Positions 1-8,688 of a stretch of 64,000 nucleotides of DNA are shown piece by piece. The DNA lies in assembly GCF_000426365.1 (NCBI RefSeq), contig NZ_AUFF01000006.1, positions 62,001-126,000 on the forward strand. Direction: 5' to 3'. How positions within the stretch are numbered: position 1 is the first letter of the stretch; every line of letters starts with the position of its first letter. A program made the position numbers and the translations under genes. The stretch is from Arenimonas composti TR7-09 = DSM 18010 (lineage in GTDB: Bacteria; Pseudomonadota; Gammaproteobacteria; Xanthomonadales; Xanthomonadaceae). The notes under the pieces were generated by a model. That model was given only the letters and a program-made list of their open reading frames with translations, ran no database searches and was not told the DNA's origin.

Positions 1-1809
1 CTCGCGGCGACCCGCGCCTGTGCCCCCGCCGATCCCCGCGCCGAGGCCGAGGTGCTCGCCGCCTGGGCCGAAGCGGCCCGCAGCACCGGCGACGCCGACA
101 CCGGCTACGTGCTCGAGGAGCGCCGGCTCGCCTTCGCCCGCGAGCACGGGCTGGCCGACCACCGCGGCGATGCCGCGCTGCGCCAGGGCGCGGCCCTCGT
201 CGCCCGCAGCGCGTTCGACCGCGCCCGCGAGCGCCTGCATGAAGCCCTCGCCGCCTTCGGGGAAACCGGCGACACCGCCCGCATCGCCGCCGCCCACTCG
301 GAACTCTCGCGGCTCGACCGCCGCCGCGGCGACTACCTGCCGGCGCTGCGCCAGGAGCTGGCGGCCCTCGCGCTGCGGCGCTCGCTCGACCCACCGCCGG
401 AGCTGTCGCGGTCGCTGCTCAACCTGGCGGTGCTGTACGAGCAGCTCGAACTGTTCGACGAGGCACGCCAGCACTACCACGAAGCCCTGCTCGCGGCCGA
501 GCTCGAGGGTGTGCCGCTGGGCGTCGCCGACGTGCTCAACGGCTACGCCGGCTTTCTCAACGACTTCGGTGCGGCCGACGCCAGCGAGGCGCTGCGCATG
601 GCCGAACGCGCGCTGGAGATCGTCCGCCGGCACGGCAATCGCGCGCGGATCGGCTCCTGCCTGCTGCAGGTCGGGCGCGCGCAGATGAACCTCGGCGACC
701 GCACCGCGGCGGCGCAGAGCCTGCTGGCGGCCCTCGCCGAAGCCGACGCCGCGGCATCCGCGGCATTGCGCGCGCACGTGCAGTTCCGCCGCGGCGAACT
801 GCTCGCCGCCGACGGCGACGTCGCCGGCGCCCTCGCCCTGGTCGAGGAAGCCAGGCGCGCCTACGAGCAGCAGGGCAACCGCCACCGCCTGATCAAGGTG
901 CACGCGGTGCTGGAGCGCCTGTATGCCGCGCGCGGCGACAAGCTGGCGGCGCTGCAGTCGGGCCGCGAACACTACCGGCTGCGCAACGAGCTGCTCGGAG
1001 CCAACGCGACCGGCAAGCTCGGCGAACTGCTCGGCAACTTCCAGCTCGACGAGGAGCGCCTGCGCAGCGAACGTCTGCGCCAGGAGAACGCGCTGGCCGA
1101 GGCGGCCCTGCGCAGCGAACGCGAGATGCGCTCGCGCACGATCCTGCAGTCGGCGGCGATCGCGCTGGCGATGCTGCTGCTCGCCTGGCGGCACCTGAGC
1201 ACGCGCCGGCTCAATGCGCTGCTGGAAGAAAAATCGTCCGAACTCGAAGCCCAGCGGCAGCTGCTGGCGGACGCCAACCGCGAGTTGACGAACTTCTCCG
1301 ACGAATTGCTGGCGCGCAGCCGCATCGACGCCCTGACCGGTCTGGCCAGCCGCAGCCACGGCATGCAGCGCCTCGCCGAACGCCTCGCCGGCGACGACCC
1401 GCACTGGGCGCTGATGATCCTCGACATCGATCACTTCAAGGCGATCAACGATCGCTACGGGCACCCGATGGGCGACCAGGTGTTGATCGCGGTGTCGTCG
1501 GCGTTGCGCGAGACGGTGCCGGAAGGCGCCGAACTGGCGCGCATCGGCGGCGAGGAATTCATGGCGATCGTGCCCGATTTCCCGCGCGGCCTCGCCCGCG
1601 AACTCGGCGAGGCGATCTGCGCGCGCGTGCGCCTGCTGCGGATCGATCTCGGCGGCACGGTCGTGCAGGTCAGCATCAGCATCGGCCTGCTCGAGGTCGC
1701 CGAGGCCTCGGTGACGTCGGTCCGCGATGCCCTCGTGCGCGCCGACCGCGCGCTCTACGTCGCCAAGCGCGACGGCCGCGACTGCGTGCGGGTCGCCGCC
1801 GACGCGTGA
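1..1809 (+). CDS. Membrane-anchored diguanylate cyclase with TPR-like sensor region (5' end outside window)
   Basis: The reading frame is open from base 1, so the true start lies upstream. About 602 codons are visible. The first ~330 residues are an Ala/Arg/Leu-rich helical array typical of TPR repeats. A charged coiled coil, one membrane segment (around 1138-1200) and a second coiled coil follow, then a GGDEF domain ending the protein. The active-site signature is RIGGEEF (near 1542-1560), a GGEEF variant normal in active enzymes, and DIDHFK upstream of it fits the metal-binding region. It should make cyclic di-GMP from two GTP. The RxxD inhibitory site expected just before the signature is not present (PEGA occupies that place), so product inhibition is probably weak. 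The layout, cytoplasmic or periplasmic TPR then membrane helix then GGDEF, is common in Xanthomonadales. Confidence 0.9.
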   Translation, partial: LAATRACAPADPRAEAEVLAAWAEAARSTGDADTGYVLEERRLAFAREHGLADHRGDAALRQGAALVARSAFDRARERLHEALAAFGETGDTARIAAAHSELSRLDRRRGDYLPALRQELAALALRRSLDPPPELSRSLLNLAVLYEQLELFDEARQHYHEALLAAELEGVPLGVADVLNGYAGFLNDFGAADASEALRMAERALEIVRRHGNRARIGSCLLQVGRAQMNLGDRTAAAQSLLAALAEADAAASAALRAHVQFRRGELLAADGDVAGALALVEEARRAYEQQGNRHRLIKVHAVLERLYAARGDKLAALQSGREHYRLRNELLGANATGKLGELLGNFQLDEERLRSERLRQENALAEAALRSEREMRSRTILQSAAIALAMLLLAWRHLSTRRLNALLEEKSSELEAQRQLLADANRELTNFSDELLARSRIDALTGLASRSHGMQRLAERLAGDDPHWALMILDIDHFKAINDRYGHPMGDQVLIAVSSALRETVPEGAELARIGGEEFMAIVPDFPRGLARELGEAICARVRLLRIDLGGTVVQVSISIGLLEVAEASVTSVRDALVRADRALYVAKRDGRDCVRVAADA

Positions 1810-1910
1810 AAACAGTTCATGGTGCATACGAGGGATCGGCCGCAAGCCGCTAGAGTGTCCTTCCGACCGCTGCGGTTGCTGCCTCGTACGGACCACGAAC
1901 CGGAGATCCG

Positions 1911-2573
1911 ATGAGCACGATCCCGTCTCCCCTGCGCCAGCTGCTCGCCCTGGCCCCGGTCATCCCCGTCTACACGCCGCAGTCGGTCGGCGAGGCGGTG
2001 CAGGTGGCGGCGGCGCTGCACCGCGGTGGCCTGCCGGTGATCGAGGTGACGCTGCGCACGCCGGTCGCGCTGGCGGCGCTGGAGGCGATGGTGAAGGCGC
2101 TACCGGACGCGGTGATCGGTGCCGGCACCGTGCTCGACGGCCTGCACTTCGATGCCGCCGCCCGCGCCGGTGCCCGCTTCGTGGTGTCGCCGGGGCTGAC
2201 GCCGCGCCTGCTGGCCGCCGCGTCCGCGCATGCGCTGCCGTTCCTGCCCGGGGTGCAGAGTGCGTCCGAGCTGATGGCCGGTCTCGAGGCCGGCCTCGAC
2301 ACCTTCAAGTTCTTCCCCGCCGCACCCGCCGGCGGCACCGCGATGCTGCGCGCCTTCGCCGGGCCGTTCCCGCAGGCCCGCTTCTGCCCTACCGGCGGCA
2401 TCACCGTGGAAACCGCCCCCGGCTACCTGCGGCTGGGCAACGTGCTGTGCATCGGCGGTTCCTGGCTCACGCCGCGGGCGATGCTGGCGGCGGGCGACTG
2501 GGTGGGGGTGGAGGGGCTGGCGCGGCAGGCGGCTGCGGTGGGAAACGAGAAACGGGGAACGGGAAACGAGTGA
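1911..2573 (+). CDS. eda: 2-keto-3-deoxy-6-phosphogluconate aldolase
   Basis: Entner-Doudoroff aldolase splitting KDPG into pyruvate and glyceraldehyde-3-phosphate in the cytoplasm. It has 220 residues, close to the usual 205-215. Visible family signatures are VIEVTLRT with the catalytic Glu, FKFFPA with the Schiff-base Lys, and CPTGGIT in the phosphate-binding loop. The start follows a CCGGAGATCCG ribosome site. The last ten residues (GNEKRGTGNE) are encoded by the left arm of an intergenic inverted repeat rather than by aldolase sequence, and the TGA lies at the arm's end, so the repeat has extended the protein. It converges with the 2OG oxygenase gene. No edd, zwf or other pathway gene is adjacent. 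Confidence 0.93.
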   Translation: MSTIPSPLRQLLALAPVIPVYTPQSVGEAVQVAAALHRGGLPVIEVTLRTPVALAALEAMVKALPDAVIGAGTVLDGLHFDAAARAGARFVVSPGLTPRLLAAASAHALPFLPGVQSASELMAGLEAGLDTFKFFPAAPAGGTAMLRAFAGPFPQARFCPTGGITVETAPGYLRLGNVLCIGGSWLTPRAMLAAGDWVGVEGLARQAAAVGNEKRGTGNE

Positions 2574-2660
2574 AAGTGCGGGATCGCGGCTAAAGCACGC
2601 CGGATCGCGGCTGAAGCCGCTCCTACACTCGTTCCTCGTTCCTGGTTTCTCCTCGTTTCT
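2541..2660. repeat. Imperfect long inverted repeat (GAAACGGG dialect) around REP copies
   Basis: The left arm (2541-2571) is made of words such as GGAAACGAGAAACGGG. The right arm (2627-2660) is the roughly complementary ACTCGTTCCTCG...CTCGTTTCT. Between them lie a degenerate REP (2583-2596) and a good REP (2604-2626, ATCGCGGCTGAAGCCGC followed by TCCTAC). The stop codons of the two convergent genes fall at the two arms (eda TGA 2571-2573; oxygenase TAG at 2659-2661). It probably acts as a bidirectional terminator. Confidence 0.75.
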
Positions 2661-3363
2661 AGCTCTGGAAGATCTGCTCCGCCCGCTGGAACAGGATCCA
2701 GCTCGTCGCGATGTACTTGTCGCCGCCCTCGGGCCGGTTGCCGCGGTGGGTGTGGGTGAAGGCGGCCGGAGCGATCAGCAGGCTGCCGGTTTTCGGCACG
2801 ATCCGGCGCTGCTGGTAGAGGAATTCGGTCTCGCCGGCGGCGAAGCCGTCGTTGAGGTAGAGCGTCCACAGCACGTGCCGGTGCAGGGTCTCGGCATCGG
2901 GCGAGCGCGGATACAGCTCGCAATGCCAGTACGGATAGCCGCCCTGGCCGGCGGTGTAGCGCTGCAGGTTGATCGCGCCGGGGCGCAGCACCGCGCGTAC
3001 CAGCTCACCGAGCGCGCGGTCGTCGAGGGTGTCGAAATCCCCGGCGGTGATCCGCCGCAGCGCGCCGTCGGCGCCCGGCGTCTGCAGCATCACCGGCGCG
3101 ATCAGCGCGTAGCGGTAGGTGCGCAGGTAGCGCAGCAGGCAGGCGTAGACGGCGGTGTTCAGCGCGACCTCGGCCTCGCGCCACTCCGGCTTGCCGGTGA
3201 TCTGGATGTCGCGGCTGTCCTTGAGTTCCGGCAGCACGCCGCCGCCGACCCGGCCGGGGACCGCGGCGCCGCTGGCCTCGAAGGCCTGCACCAGCGCCCG
3301 GCAGACGTCCGGCGACAGCGTGTTCTCGTAGACCTCGATGAAGTCGGCCGGCGTCGCGCTCAC
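2659..3363 (-). CDS. 2-oxoglutarate/Fe(II)-dependent oxygenase (prolyl-4-hydroxylase-like)
   Basis: 234 residues. The C-terminal half has the double-stranded beta-helix iron motif: WHCE (an H-x-E version of the usual H-x-D) near residue 155, a distal His in THTHRGNRP, and an Arg in the same stretch suited to bind 2-oxoglutarate. It therefore resembles the P4Hc family of 2OG oxygenases that hydroxylate protein or small-molecule substrates. The substrate cannot be inferred. The GTG start overlaps the stop codon of the upstream membrane-protein gene by four bases, which indicates translational coupling. It is the last gene of the fbp operon and converges with eda. Confidence 0.82.
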   Translation of the reverse strand: MSATPADFIEVYENTLSPDVCRALVQAFEASGAAVPGRVGGGVLPELKDSRDIQITGKPEWREAEVALNTAVYACLLRYLRTYRYALIAPVMLQTPGADGALRRITAGDFDTLDDRALGELVRAVLRPGAINLQRYTAGQGGYPYWHCELYPRSPDAETLHRHVLWTLYLNDGFAAGETEFLYQQRRIVPKTGSLLIAPAAFTHTHRGNRPEGGDKYIATSWILFQRAEQIFQS

Positions 3364-3644
3364 GGCTTGCGTCCCTGTTCGCTGCGCCAGCCGAGGAAGG
3401 CCGCCAGGAACGCGGCGCCGGCGAAGGCGATCGCCAGCGGCAGCAGCACCGCCGCGATGTCGCCCAGCCCGGCGGCGAGCGCGCAGTTCGCCTCCATGCC
3501 GACCATGCCGTCGTCGGCGCAGGGCCCGTTCGCCGCCTTGCGGGCGATGTGCCGGAACACCATCCCGGTGATCCCGACCATGCCGGCGAGCCCGCCGAGC
3601 CCGCCGGTGACGATCCGCCAGTTCGATTCGAACAGCGGCGGCAT
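3360..3644 (-). CDS. Small membrane protein, unknown function
   Basis: 94 residues starting MPPLFESNWRIV. There are two hydrophobic stretches, a Gly-rich GLGGLAGMVGITGMVF near residues 12-28 and a long one LGDIAAVLLPLAIAFAGAAF near 60-80, so it probably spans the membrane twice. Two Cys (NGPCADD and EANCALAAG) lie between the two segments. The start lies 2 bases after the fbp stop, and the stop overlaps the next start by 4 bases, so it is the middle gene of a tight operon. The family is not recognised. The longer upstream extension of this frame is only the shadow of fbp. Confidence 0.7.
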   Translation of the reverse strand: MPPLFESNWRIVTGGLGGLAGMVGITGMVFRHIARKAANGPCADDGMVGMEANCALAAGLGDIAAVLLPLAIAFAGAAFLAAFLGWRSEQGRKP

Positions 3645-3646
3645 CG

Positions 3647-4681
3647 TCAGCCGCCGGCGCCGTCGTGGCGGCGGTGGTAGTCGATCGCCGTCGCGACCTC
3701 GTTGCGCGAACCGAGGAACACCGGCACGCGCTGGTGCAGCGCCGTCGGCTGCACTTCGAGCATGCGCTGGCGGCCGGTGCTGGCGGCGCCGCCGGCCTGT
3801 TCGACGAGGAAGGCCATCGGATTGGCTTCGTACATCAGCCGCAGCTTGCCGCCCTTGTCGCGGCACTTGGCGTCGAGCGGATAGCTGAAGACACCGCCGC
3901 GGGTCAGGATGCGGTGCACGTCGGCGACCATCGACGCGACCCAGCGCATGTTGAAGTCCTTGCCGCGCGGGCCGTCCTTGCCGGCCAGCATGTCCGCGAC
4001 CCAGGCCTGCACCGGCGCTTCCCAGTGGCGCTGGTTGGAGGCGTTGATCGCGAACTCCTTCGTGTCCTCCGGAATGCGCATGCCGCGCGTGGTCATCACG
4101 AAGCTGCCGATCTCGCGGTCGAGGGTGAAGGCATGGGTGCCGTTGCCGACCGTCAGCACCAGCATCGTGCTCGGCCCGTACACCGTGTAGCCGGCGCAGA
4201 CCTGGGCGGTGCCCGGCTGCAGGTAGTGCTCGTCGCCGGGCGAGGTGACGCCGTCGGGGCAGCGCAGCACCGAGAAGATCGTGCCGACCGAGACGTTGAC
4301 GTCGATGTTCGAGCTGCCGTCGAGCGGATCGAACAGCAGCAGGTAGTTGCCGCGCCGCGCGGCGTCGGGGATCGGCTGGCTGTGGTCCATCTCCTCCGAG
4401 GCCAAGCCGGCGAGGTGGCCGCCCCAGGCATTGGCCTCCATCAGCACGTCGTTGGCGATCACGTCGAGCTTCTTCTGCGCCTCGCCCTGCACGTTGATGC
4501 TGGCGGCGCCGGGGGTGCCGGCGTCGCCGAGCACGCCGCCGAGCGCGCCCTTGCCGACCGCATGCGAGATCGTCTTGCAGGCCCGCGCCACCACCTCGAT
4601 CAGCAGGCGCAGGTCGGCATTGATGCGGCCGGCGTGCTGCTCCTCGATGAGGTATCGGGTGAGCGAGATCGGTTTCGTCAT
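3647..4681 (-). CDS. fbp: Fructose-1,6-bisphosphatase class I
   Basis: Gluconeogenic enzyme hydrolysing fructose-1,6-bisphosphate to fructose-6-phosphate. 344 residues, close to class I enzymes (about 330-340). It has the metal/substrate motif [18 protein letters not shown], and the C-terminal [19 protein letters not shown] that contains the active-site Glu. The ATG ([15 protein letters not shown]) was chosen because it matches the family N-terminus; the frame continues upstream only because of high GC. It is the first gene of an operon with the small membrane protein and the 2OG oxygenase. On the reverse strand a GACAAT box about 35 bases before the ATG could be its -10 element. It is divergent from the MgtC-family gene. 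Confidence 0.96.
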   Translation of the reverse strand: MTKPISLTRYLIEEQHAGRINADLRLLIEVVARACKTISHAVGKGALGGVLGDAGTPGAASINVQGEAQKKLDVIANDVLMEANAWGGHLAGLASEEMDHSQPIPDAARRGNYLLLFDPLDGSSNIDVNVSVGTIFSVLRCPDGVTSPGDEHYLQPGTAQVCAGYTVYGPSTMLVLTVGNGTHAFTLDREIGSFVMTTRGMRIPEDTKEFAINASNQRHWEAPVQAWVADMLAGKDGPRGKDFNMRWVASMVADVHRILTRGGVFSYPLDAKCRDKGGKLRLMYEANPMAFLVEQAGGAASTGRQRMLEVQPTALHQRVPVFLGSRNEVATAIDYHRRHDGAGG

Positions 4682-4774
4682 GGCGCGGCGCTCCGGGGCA
4701 GGCGGGGGACGAGCGGTATTGTCGCCCATTCGCGCGGGTTTCTCGTTTCTCAGGCTTTCAGCCAGAATCCCCCC

Positions 4775-6019
4775 ATGCCCCCGACCCTGCCCGGCTTCGA
4801 CCCCGATTCGCTGCTCTCGGTCGCGTCCGCGCTCGGGCTGGGGCTGCTGATCGGCGTCGTCCGCGAGCGCAGGCTTCCGGAGGTGGCGGTGGTCGCCGGA
4901 TTGCGCACGCATGCGCTGGCGGCGCTGGGCGGCGTCGTCGCGCTGTGGATCGCGCCGGCCGCGTTCGTCGCGCTGCTGGTCGCGGTGGCGGTGATGGTGG
5001 CGCTGAGCTACCAGCGCAGCCGCGAGGACGATCCGGGACTGACCGGCGAGGTCGGCCTGGTCGTCACCGTCCTGCTCGGCGGGCTGGCGCTGCCGGCGCC
5101 GTCGCTCGCCAGCGCGCTGGGTGTCGTCGTCGCCGGGCTGCTGTACGCGAAGGTGCCGCTGCACCGGCTCAGCCGCGAGCTGATCAGCGAGAAGGAACTG
5201 CGCGACGGCCTGCTGCTGCTGGCCTCGGCGATGGTGATCCTGCCGCTGATCCCCGACCGCACGATCGGCCCGTTCGATGCGTTCAACCCGCGCACGCTGT
5301 GGAAGCTGGTCGTGCTGGTGATGGCGATCAGCGCGCTCGGCCATGTCGCGCTGCGCGCGACCGGCAACCGCTGGGGGCTGGCCATCGCCGGCTTCTTCGC
5401 CGGCTACGTGTCGTCGACCGCGGCCACCGCCGGCTTCGGCCAGCGGGTGAGGGAGACGCCGGGCCTGCTGTCTTCGGCGGTCGGGGCGACGATGCTCGCG
5501 AACCTGGCCTCGGTCTCGCTGATCGTGCCGATCCTGCTCGCGGTCGCGCCGCATGTGCTGTCGGCGCTCTGGCTCGAGATCGGCGCGGCGTGCGTGGTCC
5601 TCGCCGCCGGCGGCGCGTTCGGCATCCACCGCGGCGAGGACGACGACGTCCCGGCACCGACCGCGCAGTCGCGCATGTTCAGTTTCCGCGCCGCGCTGCT
5701 GTTCGCGGCGGTGATCACCGGCGTCGTGTTCATCGCCGCCGCGCTCGGCGAATGGCTGGGCCCGCGCGGCGCGATCACCGCCGCGATCCTCGCCGCCGCC
5801 GCCGAACTGCACGCGGCGGTCGCCACGCTCGGCAACCTGGCCGCCCGCGAGGCAATCGACCTCGACCAGGCCCGCTGGGCCCTGCTCGGCCTGCTCGCCG
5901 CCAGCAGCCTCGCCAAGACCGTCGTCGCCTTCAGCACCGGCGGCGCGCGGTTCGGGTCGCGGGTCGGGCTGGGGCTGGGGCTGGCGGTCGCGGCGGCGGC
6001 CGGGGTTTGGGCCCTTTGA
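4775..6019 (+). CDS. MgtC/SapB N-terminal plus DUF4010 integral membrane protein
   Basis: 414 residues, almost entirely hydrophobic with roughly 12 predicted membrane segments. The N-terminal [14 protein letters not shown] and [13 protein letters not shown] signatures are those of the MgtC/SapB domain. The remaining two thirds match the DUF4010 type, with a central [13 protein letters not shown] segment. The biochemical function of this family is not established; magnesium homeostasis is often assumed from MgtC but is not shown by the sequence. The ATG at 4775 begins directly at the conserved region. The neighbour fbp is divergent with a 93-base gap that contains a short GTTTCTCGTTTCTC tract resembling repeat arms elsewhere in the window. 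Confidence 0.87.
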   Translation: MPPTLPGFDPDSLLSVASALGLGLLIGVVRERRLPEVAVVAGLRTHALAALGGVVALWIAPAAFVALLVAVAVMVALSYQRSREDDPGLTGEVGLVVTVLLGGLALPAPSLASALGVVVAGLLYAKVPLHRLSRELISEKELRDGLLLLASAMVILPLIPDRTIGPFDAFNPRTLWKLVVLVMAISALGHVALRATGNRWGLAIAGFFAGYVSSTAATAGFGQRVRETPGLLSSAVGATMLANLASVSLIVPILLAVAPHVLSALWLEIGAACVVLAAGGAFGIHRGEDDDVPAPTAQSRMFSFRAALLFAAVITGVVFIAAALGEWLGPRGAITAAILAAAAELHAAVATLGNLAAREAIDLDQARWALLGLLAASSLAKTVVAFSTGGARFGSRVGLGLGLAVAAAAGVWAL

Positions 6020-6034
6020 CGGCTCGTTCCTGCT

Positions 6035-6694
6035 TCAGATGATTCTGAGCGTGATGGCCTTGAGCACCGCCCGCGTGCGGTCGCGGGTGCCGAGCTTGTC
6101 GAGGATTTCGCTGACGTAGTTCTTCACCGTGCCCTCGGACAGGAAGACGGCGCGGGCGATCTCCTTGTTCGAGTAGCCGCCTGCCAGCAGGCGCAGGATC
6201 GACACCTCGCGCTCGTTGAAGGTGTCGGTCGGCGCGGCCTGGTCGCGGTAGGCGTAGCGTGCGCGCACCGGATCGGTCGGCACCGGCGCCAGCAGGGTGG
6301 CGCCGGCGGCGACGCGCAGGATCGCCTCGTGCAGGTCCTCCGGCGAGGCGTCCTTGAGCAGGAACCCCTGGGCGCCGGCCTCGGCCGCCTGCAGAGGCAG
6401 CGCGTCGTCGTCGAAGGTCGTGAGCAGCACGACGGGCGTCGCGATGCCGCGCGCGCGCAGCGCACGGACGAGCCCGAAGCCGTCCATGCCGGGCATGCGG
6501 ATGTCGGACAGGATCACGTCGACCGGGGCGTCGGCGGCCAGGGCATCGAGCGCCTGCAACAGGCTGCCGCCGTCGCCGGCTTCGACCACGACCTGCAGCC
6601 GCGGGAAGCCACCCAGCAGCGCGCGCAGGCCGCTGCGGACGAGCGCCTGGTCGTCGGCGAGGGCGAGGCGCAGCGGGGCGTCGATCGGGTCCAT
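6035..6694 (-). CDS. NarL/FixJ-family response regulator (DesR-like)
   Basis: 219 residues. The receiver domain has ALADDQ acidic residues, the phosphorylation Asp in ILSDIRMPGMDG, Thr in LLTTFDDD and Lys in FLLKDAS. The C-terminal LuxR helix-turn-helix runs from NEREVSILRLLAGG through GTVKNYVSEILDKL. It is expected to bind DNA as a phosphorylated dimer. It lies 12 bases downstream of the histidine kinase gene on the same strand and is evidently its partner. The C-terminal LKAITLRII resembles DesR-type regulators, but lipid desaturase genes are not adjacent, so the regulon is unknown. Confidence 0.94.
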   Translation of the reverse strand: MDPIDAPLRLALADDQALVRSGLRALLGGFPRLQVVVEAGDGGSLLQALDALAADAPVDVILSDIRMPGMDGFGLVRALRARGIATPVVLLTTFDDDALPLQAAEAGAQGFLLKDASPEDLHEAILRVAAGATLLAPVPTDPVRARYAYRDQAAPTDTFNEREVSILRLLAGGYSNKEIARAVFLSEGTVKNYVSEILDKLGTRDRTRAVLKAITLRII

Positions 6695-6706
6695 GTCCTT
6701 CCGTGG

Positions 6707-7855
6707 TCAGGCGGCGACGGGCAGCCAGGCGCGCAGGTGCACGCCGCCGGTGTCGGTGCGGTCGACGGCGAGGCCGCCGCCGACGGCTTCCAGCCGCTCG
6801 CGCATCCCGGTCAGGCCATTGCCCGCCTGCAGCTCGCCGCCGCCGCGGCCGTCGTCACGGATGTCCAGCCGCAGCGCATCGCGGTCCCGGCGCAGCACCA
6901 CCCACAGGTTCTGCGCCTGCGAGTGCCGCACCGCGTTGGTCAGGCCTTCCTGCACGGCGCGCAGCAGCGCCTCGGCCTGGGCGATCGATCGCACGCGGGC
7001 GCCGTCGGCGATGTCCAAGTGCATGCGTGGGCGCGGGAACGGCGTCGCCAGCACCGCCAGCGCGTCGCCGAGGTCGAGCCCGTCGTTGCTGCGCATCTGC
7101 GCGACGACGCCGCGGATGTCGGCCAGCAGCTCGTCGGCCAGGCGCGCGCACAGCAGCACCTGCCCGTCGTCGCGGGATCGCCGGTCGCGGGCGAGCGCCG
7201 ACAGGTTGAGCTTCAGCGCGGTGAGCTTGTGGCCGGCGACGTCGTGCAGTTCGCGTGCCAGCCGCAGCCGCTCGCCGTCGCGGGCGGTCTCCGCGAGCAG
7301 GCTGCGGGTGGCGAGCAGGTCGGCATTGGCGGCGGCGAGCTGGTCGCGGGTGCGCTGGGCGGTGATCGCGAACCACGACGTCAACGCCGCGAAGGCCTGG
7401 AAACTCAGGTTCATCAGCGTCCCGACCAGCGGCGCTCCGGTTTGCCAGACGTCGCGGTACACGAGATACATGCCGATGTTCGCGGCCGTCATGATCGCCA
7501 GCGCGCCGCCAGGCCGCCACACGTGCACCACCTGGATCATGCACAGGATCAGCAGTACCGGCAGCGAACCGGCGCGGGCGTTGAGCATCAGCGCGAAGGC
7601 GACCACCAGCTGCAGCAGCACCAGCGCCCGCTCCCACCACAGCGGCGCCGCGCGGTCCGGGCAGGTGGTGATCGTGACGAACGCGGCGAGGAAGACGAGG
7701 TCCAGCAGCACCAGCAGCGGCACCGGCGCGGCGCCGGTCGCGAGCAGGCCGGGCACCGGCGAGCGGTGGAAGATCAGCTCGTAGCTGATCGCCGCCCACG
7801 CCAGGTAACCGGCGAAGTTCAGCGGCGAACACAGGCGTTGCAGGCGCGGCGACAT
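6707..7855 (-). CDS. HisKA_3-family sensor histidine kinase (DesK-like)
   Basis: 382 residues from the ATG at 7855. The first ~170 residues form about six membrane segments. A coiled-coil and phosphoacceptor region follows, LARELHDVAGHKLTALKLNL, where the His of HDVAGHKL is the autophosphorylation site of the HisKA_3 type. The ATPase has the N box GLTNAVRHSQ, the DDGRGG box and GNGLTGMRERLEAVGGG. It should phosphorylate the NarL-type regulator encoded 12 bases downstream. The frame extends 12 codons further to a TTG at 7891; neither start has a clear ribosome site. The ATG fits the position of the first membrane helix. Confidence 0.92.
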   Translation of the reverse strand: MSPRLQRLCSPLNFAGYLAWAAISYELIFHRSPVPGLLATGAAPVPLLVLLDLVFLAAFVTITTCPDRAAPLWWERALVLLQLVVAFALMLNARAGSLPVLLILCMIQVVHVWRPGGALAIMTAANIGMYLVYRDVWQTGAPLVGTLMNLSFQAFAALTSWFAITAQRTRDQLAAANADLLATRSLLAETARDGERLRLARELHDVAGHKLTALKLNLSALARDRRSRDDGQVLLCARLADELLADIRGVVAQMRSNDGLDLGDALAVLATPFPRPRMHLDIADGARVRSIAQAEALLRAVQEGLTNAVRHSQAQNLWVVLRRDRDALRLDIRDDGRGGGELQAGNGLTGMRERLEAVGGGLAVDRTDTGGVHLRAWLPVAA

Positions 7856-7998
7856 GGCGCGCAGCTTGGCCGCGGCGGCGCGCGCGCTCAAGACGGGCGG
7901 CGCGGAAAGTTACTTCCGGCAGGTCGAGCGGGTGACCCGCGGCACCTGATCGGCGCCGGGCGGGGCCGGAAAGTGGCGACGTCCGAGAGGAGGCCGCC

Positions 7999-8679
7999 AT
8001 GACCCCGATGTCCGTGATCGTCACCCTGCACGTCGCCACCGGCGCCGTCGCCCTCGCCGCCTACTGGTCGGCGGCGCTGCTGGCGAAAGGCTCGCCGCGG
8101 CACCGGCTGGCCGGGCGGGTCTTCCTGCTGGCGATGCTGGCGATCGTCGTGACCGGCGTGCCGATGGTCGCGCGGGCGCTGTCGCTCGGGCACCCGGTCA
8201 CCGCCGCCTTCCTCGCCTACCTGCTGCTGCTGGTCGCCCAGGGCAGCTGGAGCGGCTGGCGGGCGATCCGCGACCGGCGGTCGCCGCCGCGCTACTTCGG
8301 GCCGGTGTTCCGGGCGCTGACCGGCGCGATCGTGCTGGCCGGCGCGGCGATGGTGGTGCTCGGCCTGCGCGTCGGGCAGCCGGTCCTCGCGGTCTTCGGC
8401 GGCGTCGGCGGGCTGGTCGGCTGGGGCGCGATGCAGGCGCGCCGCCGGGCCGACCGCGACCCGGTCTGGTGGCTGCGCGAACACTACGGCGCGATGATCG
8501 GCAACGGCGTCGCCGTGCACATCGCCTTCTTCGGCATCGGTCTGCGCCGGCTACTGCCCGGCGTGGATCCGCAGGTGCTGACGCTGTTCGCCTGGTTCGC
8601 GCCGCTGGCGGTGGCCGCGGTCGCCGGCCTGTGGATCGGTCGCCGCTATGGTCGGGCCGCGGCGGCGCGCGGCCGCTGA
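7999..8679 (+). CDS. DUF2306-like integral membrane protein
   Basis: 226 residues with about six to seven hydrophobic segments. LHVATGAVALAAYW, the PRHRLAGRVFLLAM stretch and the C-terminal HYGAMIGNGVAVHIAFFGIG resemble the DUF2306 family of bacterial membrane proteins, in which spaced His residues are conserved. The molecular role is unknown. A strong GAGAGGAGG ribosome site precedes the ATG. It is divergent from the histidine kinase and converges with phhA, leaving only 9 bases between the two stop codons. Confidence 0.7.
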   Translation: MTPMSVIVTLHVATGAVALAAYWSAALLAKGSPRHRLAGRVFLLAMLAIVVTGVPMVARALSLGHPVTAAFLAYLLLLVAQGSWSGWRAIRDRRSPPRYFGPVFRALTGAIVLAGAAMVVLGLRVGQPVLAVFGGVGGLVGWGAMQARRRADRDPVWWLREHYGAMIGNGVAVHIAFFGIGLRRLLPGVDPQVLTLFAWFAPLAVAAVAGLWIGRRYGRAAAARGR

Positions 8680-8688
8680 GGCGGGCGC

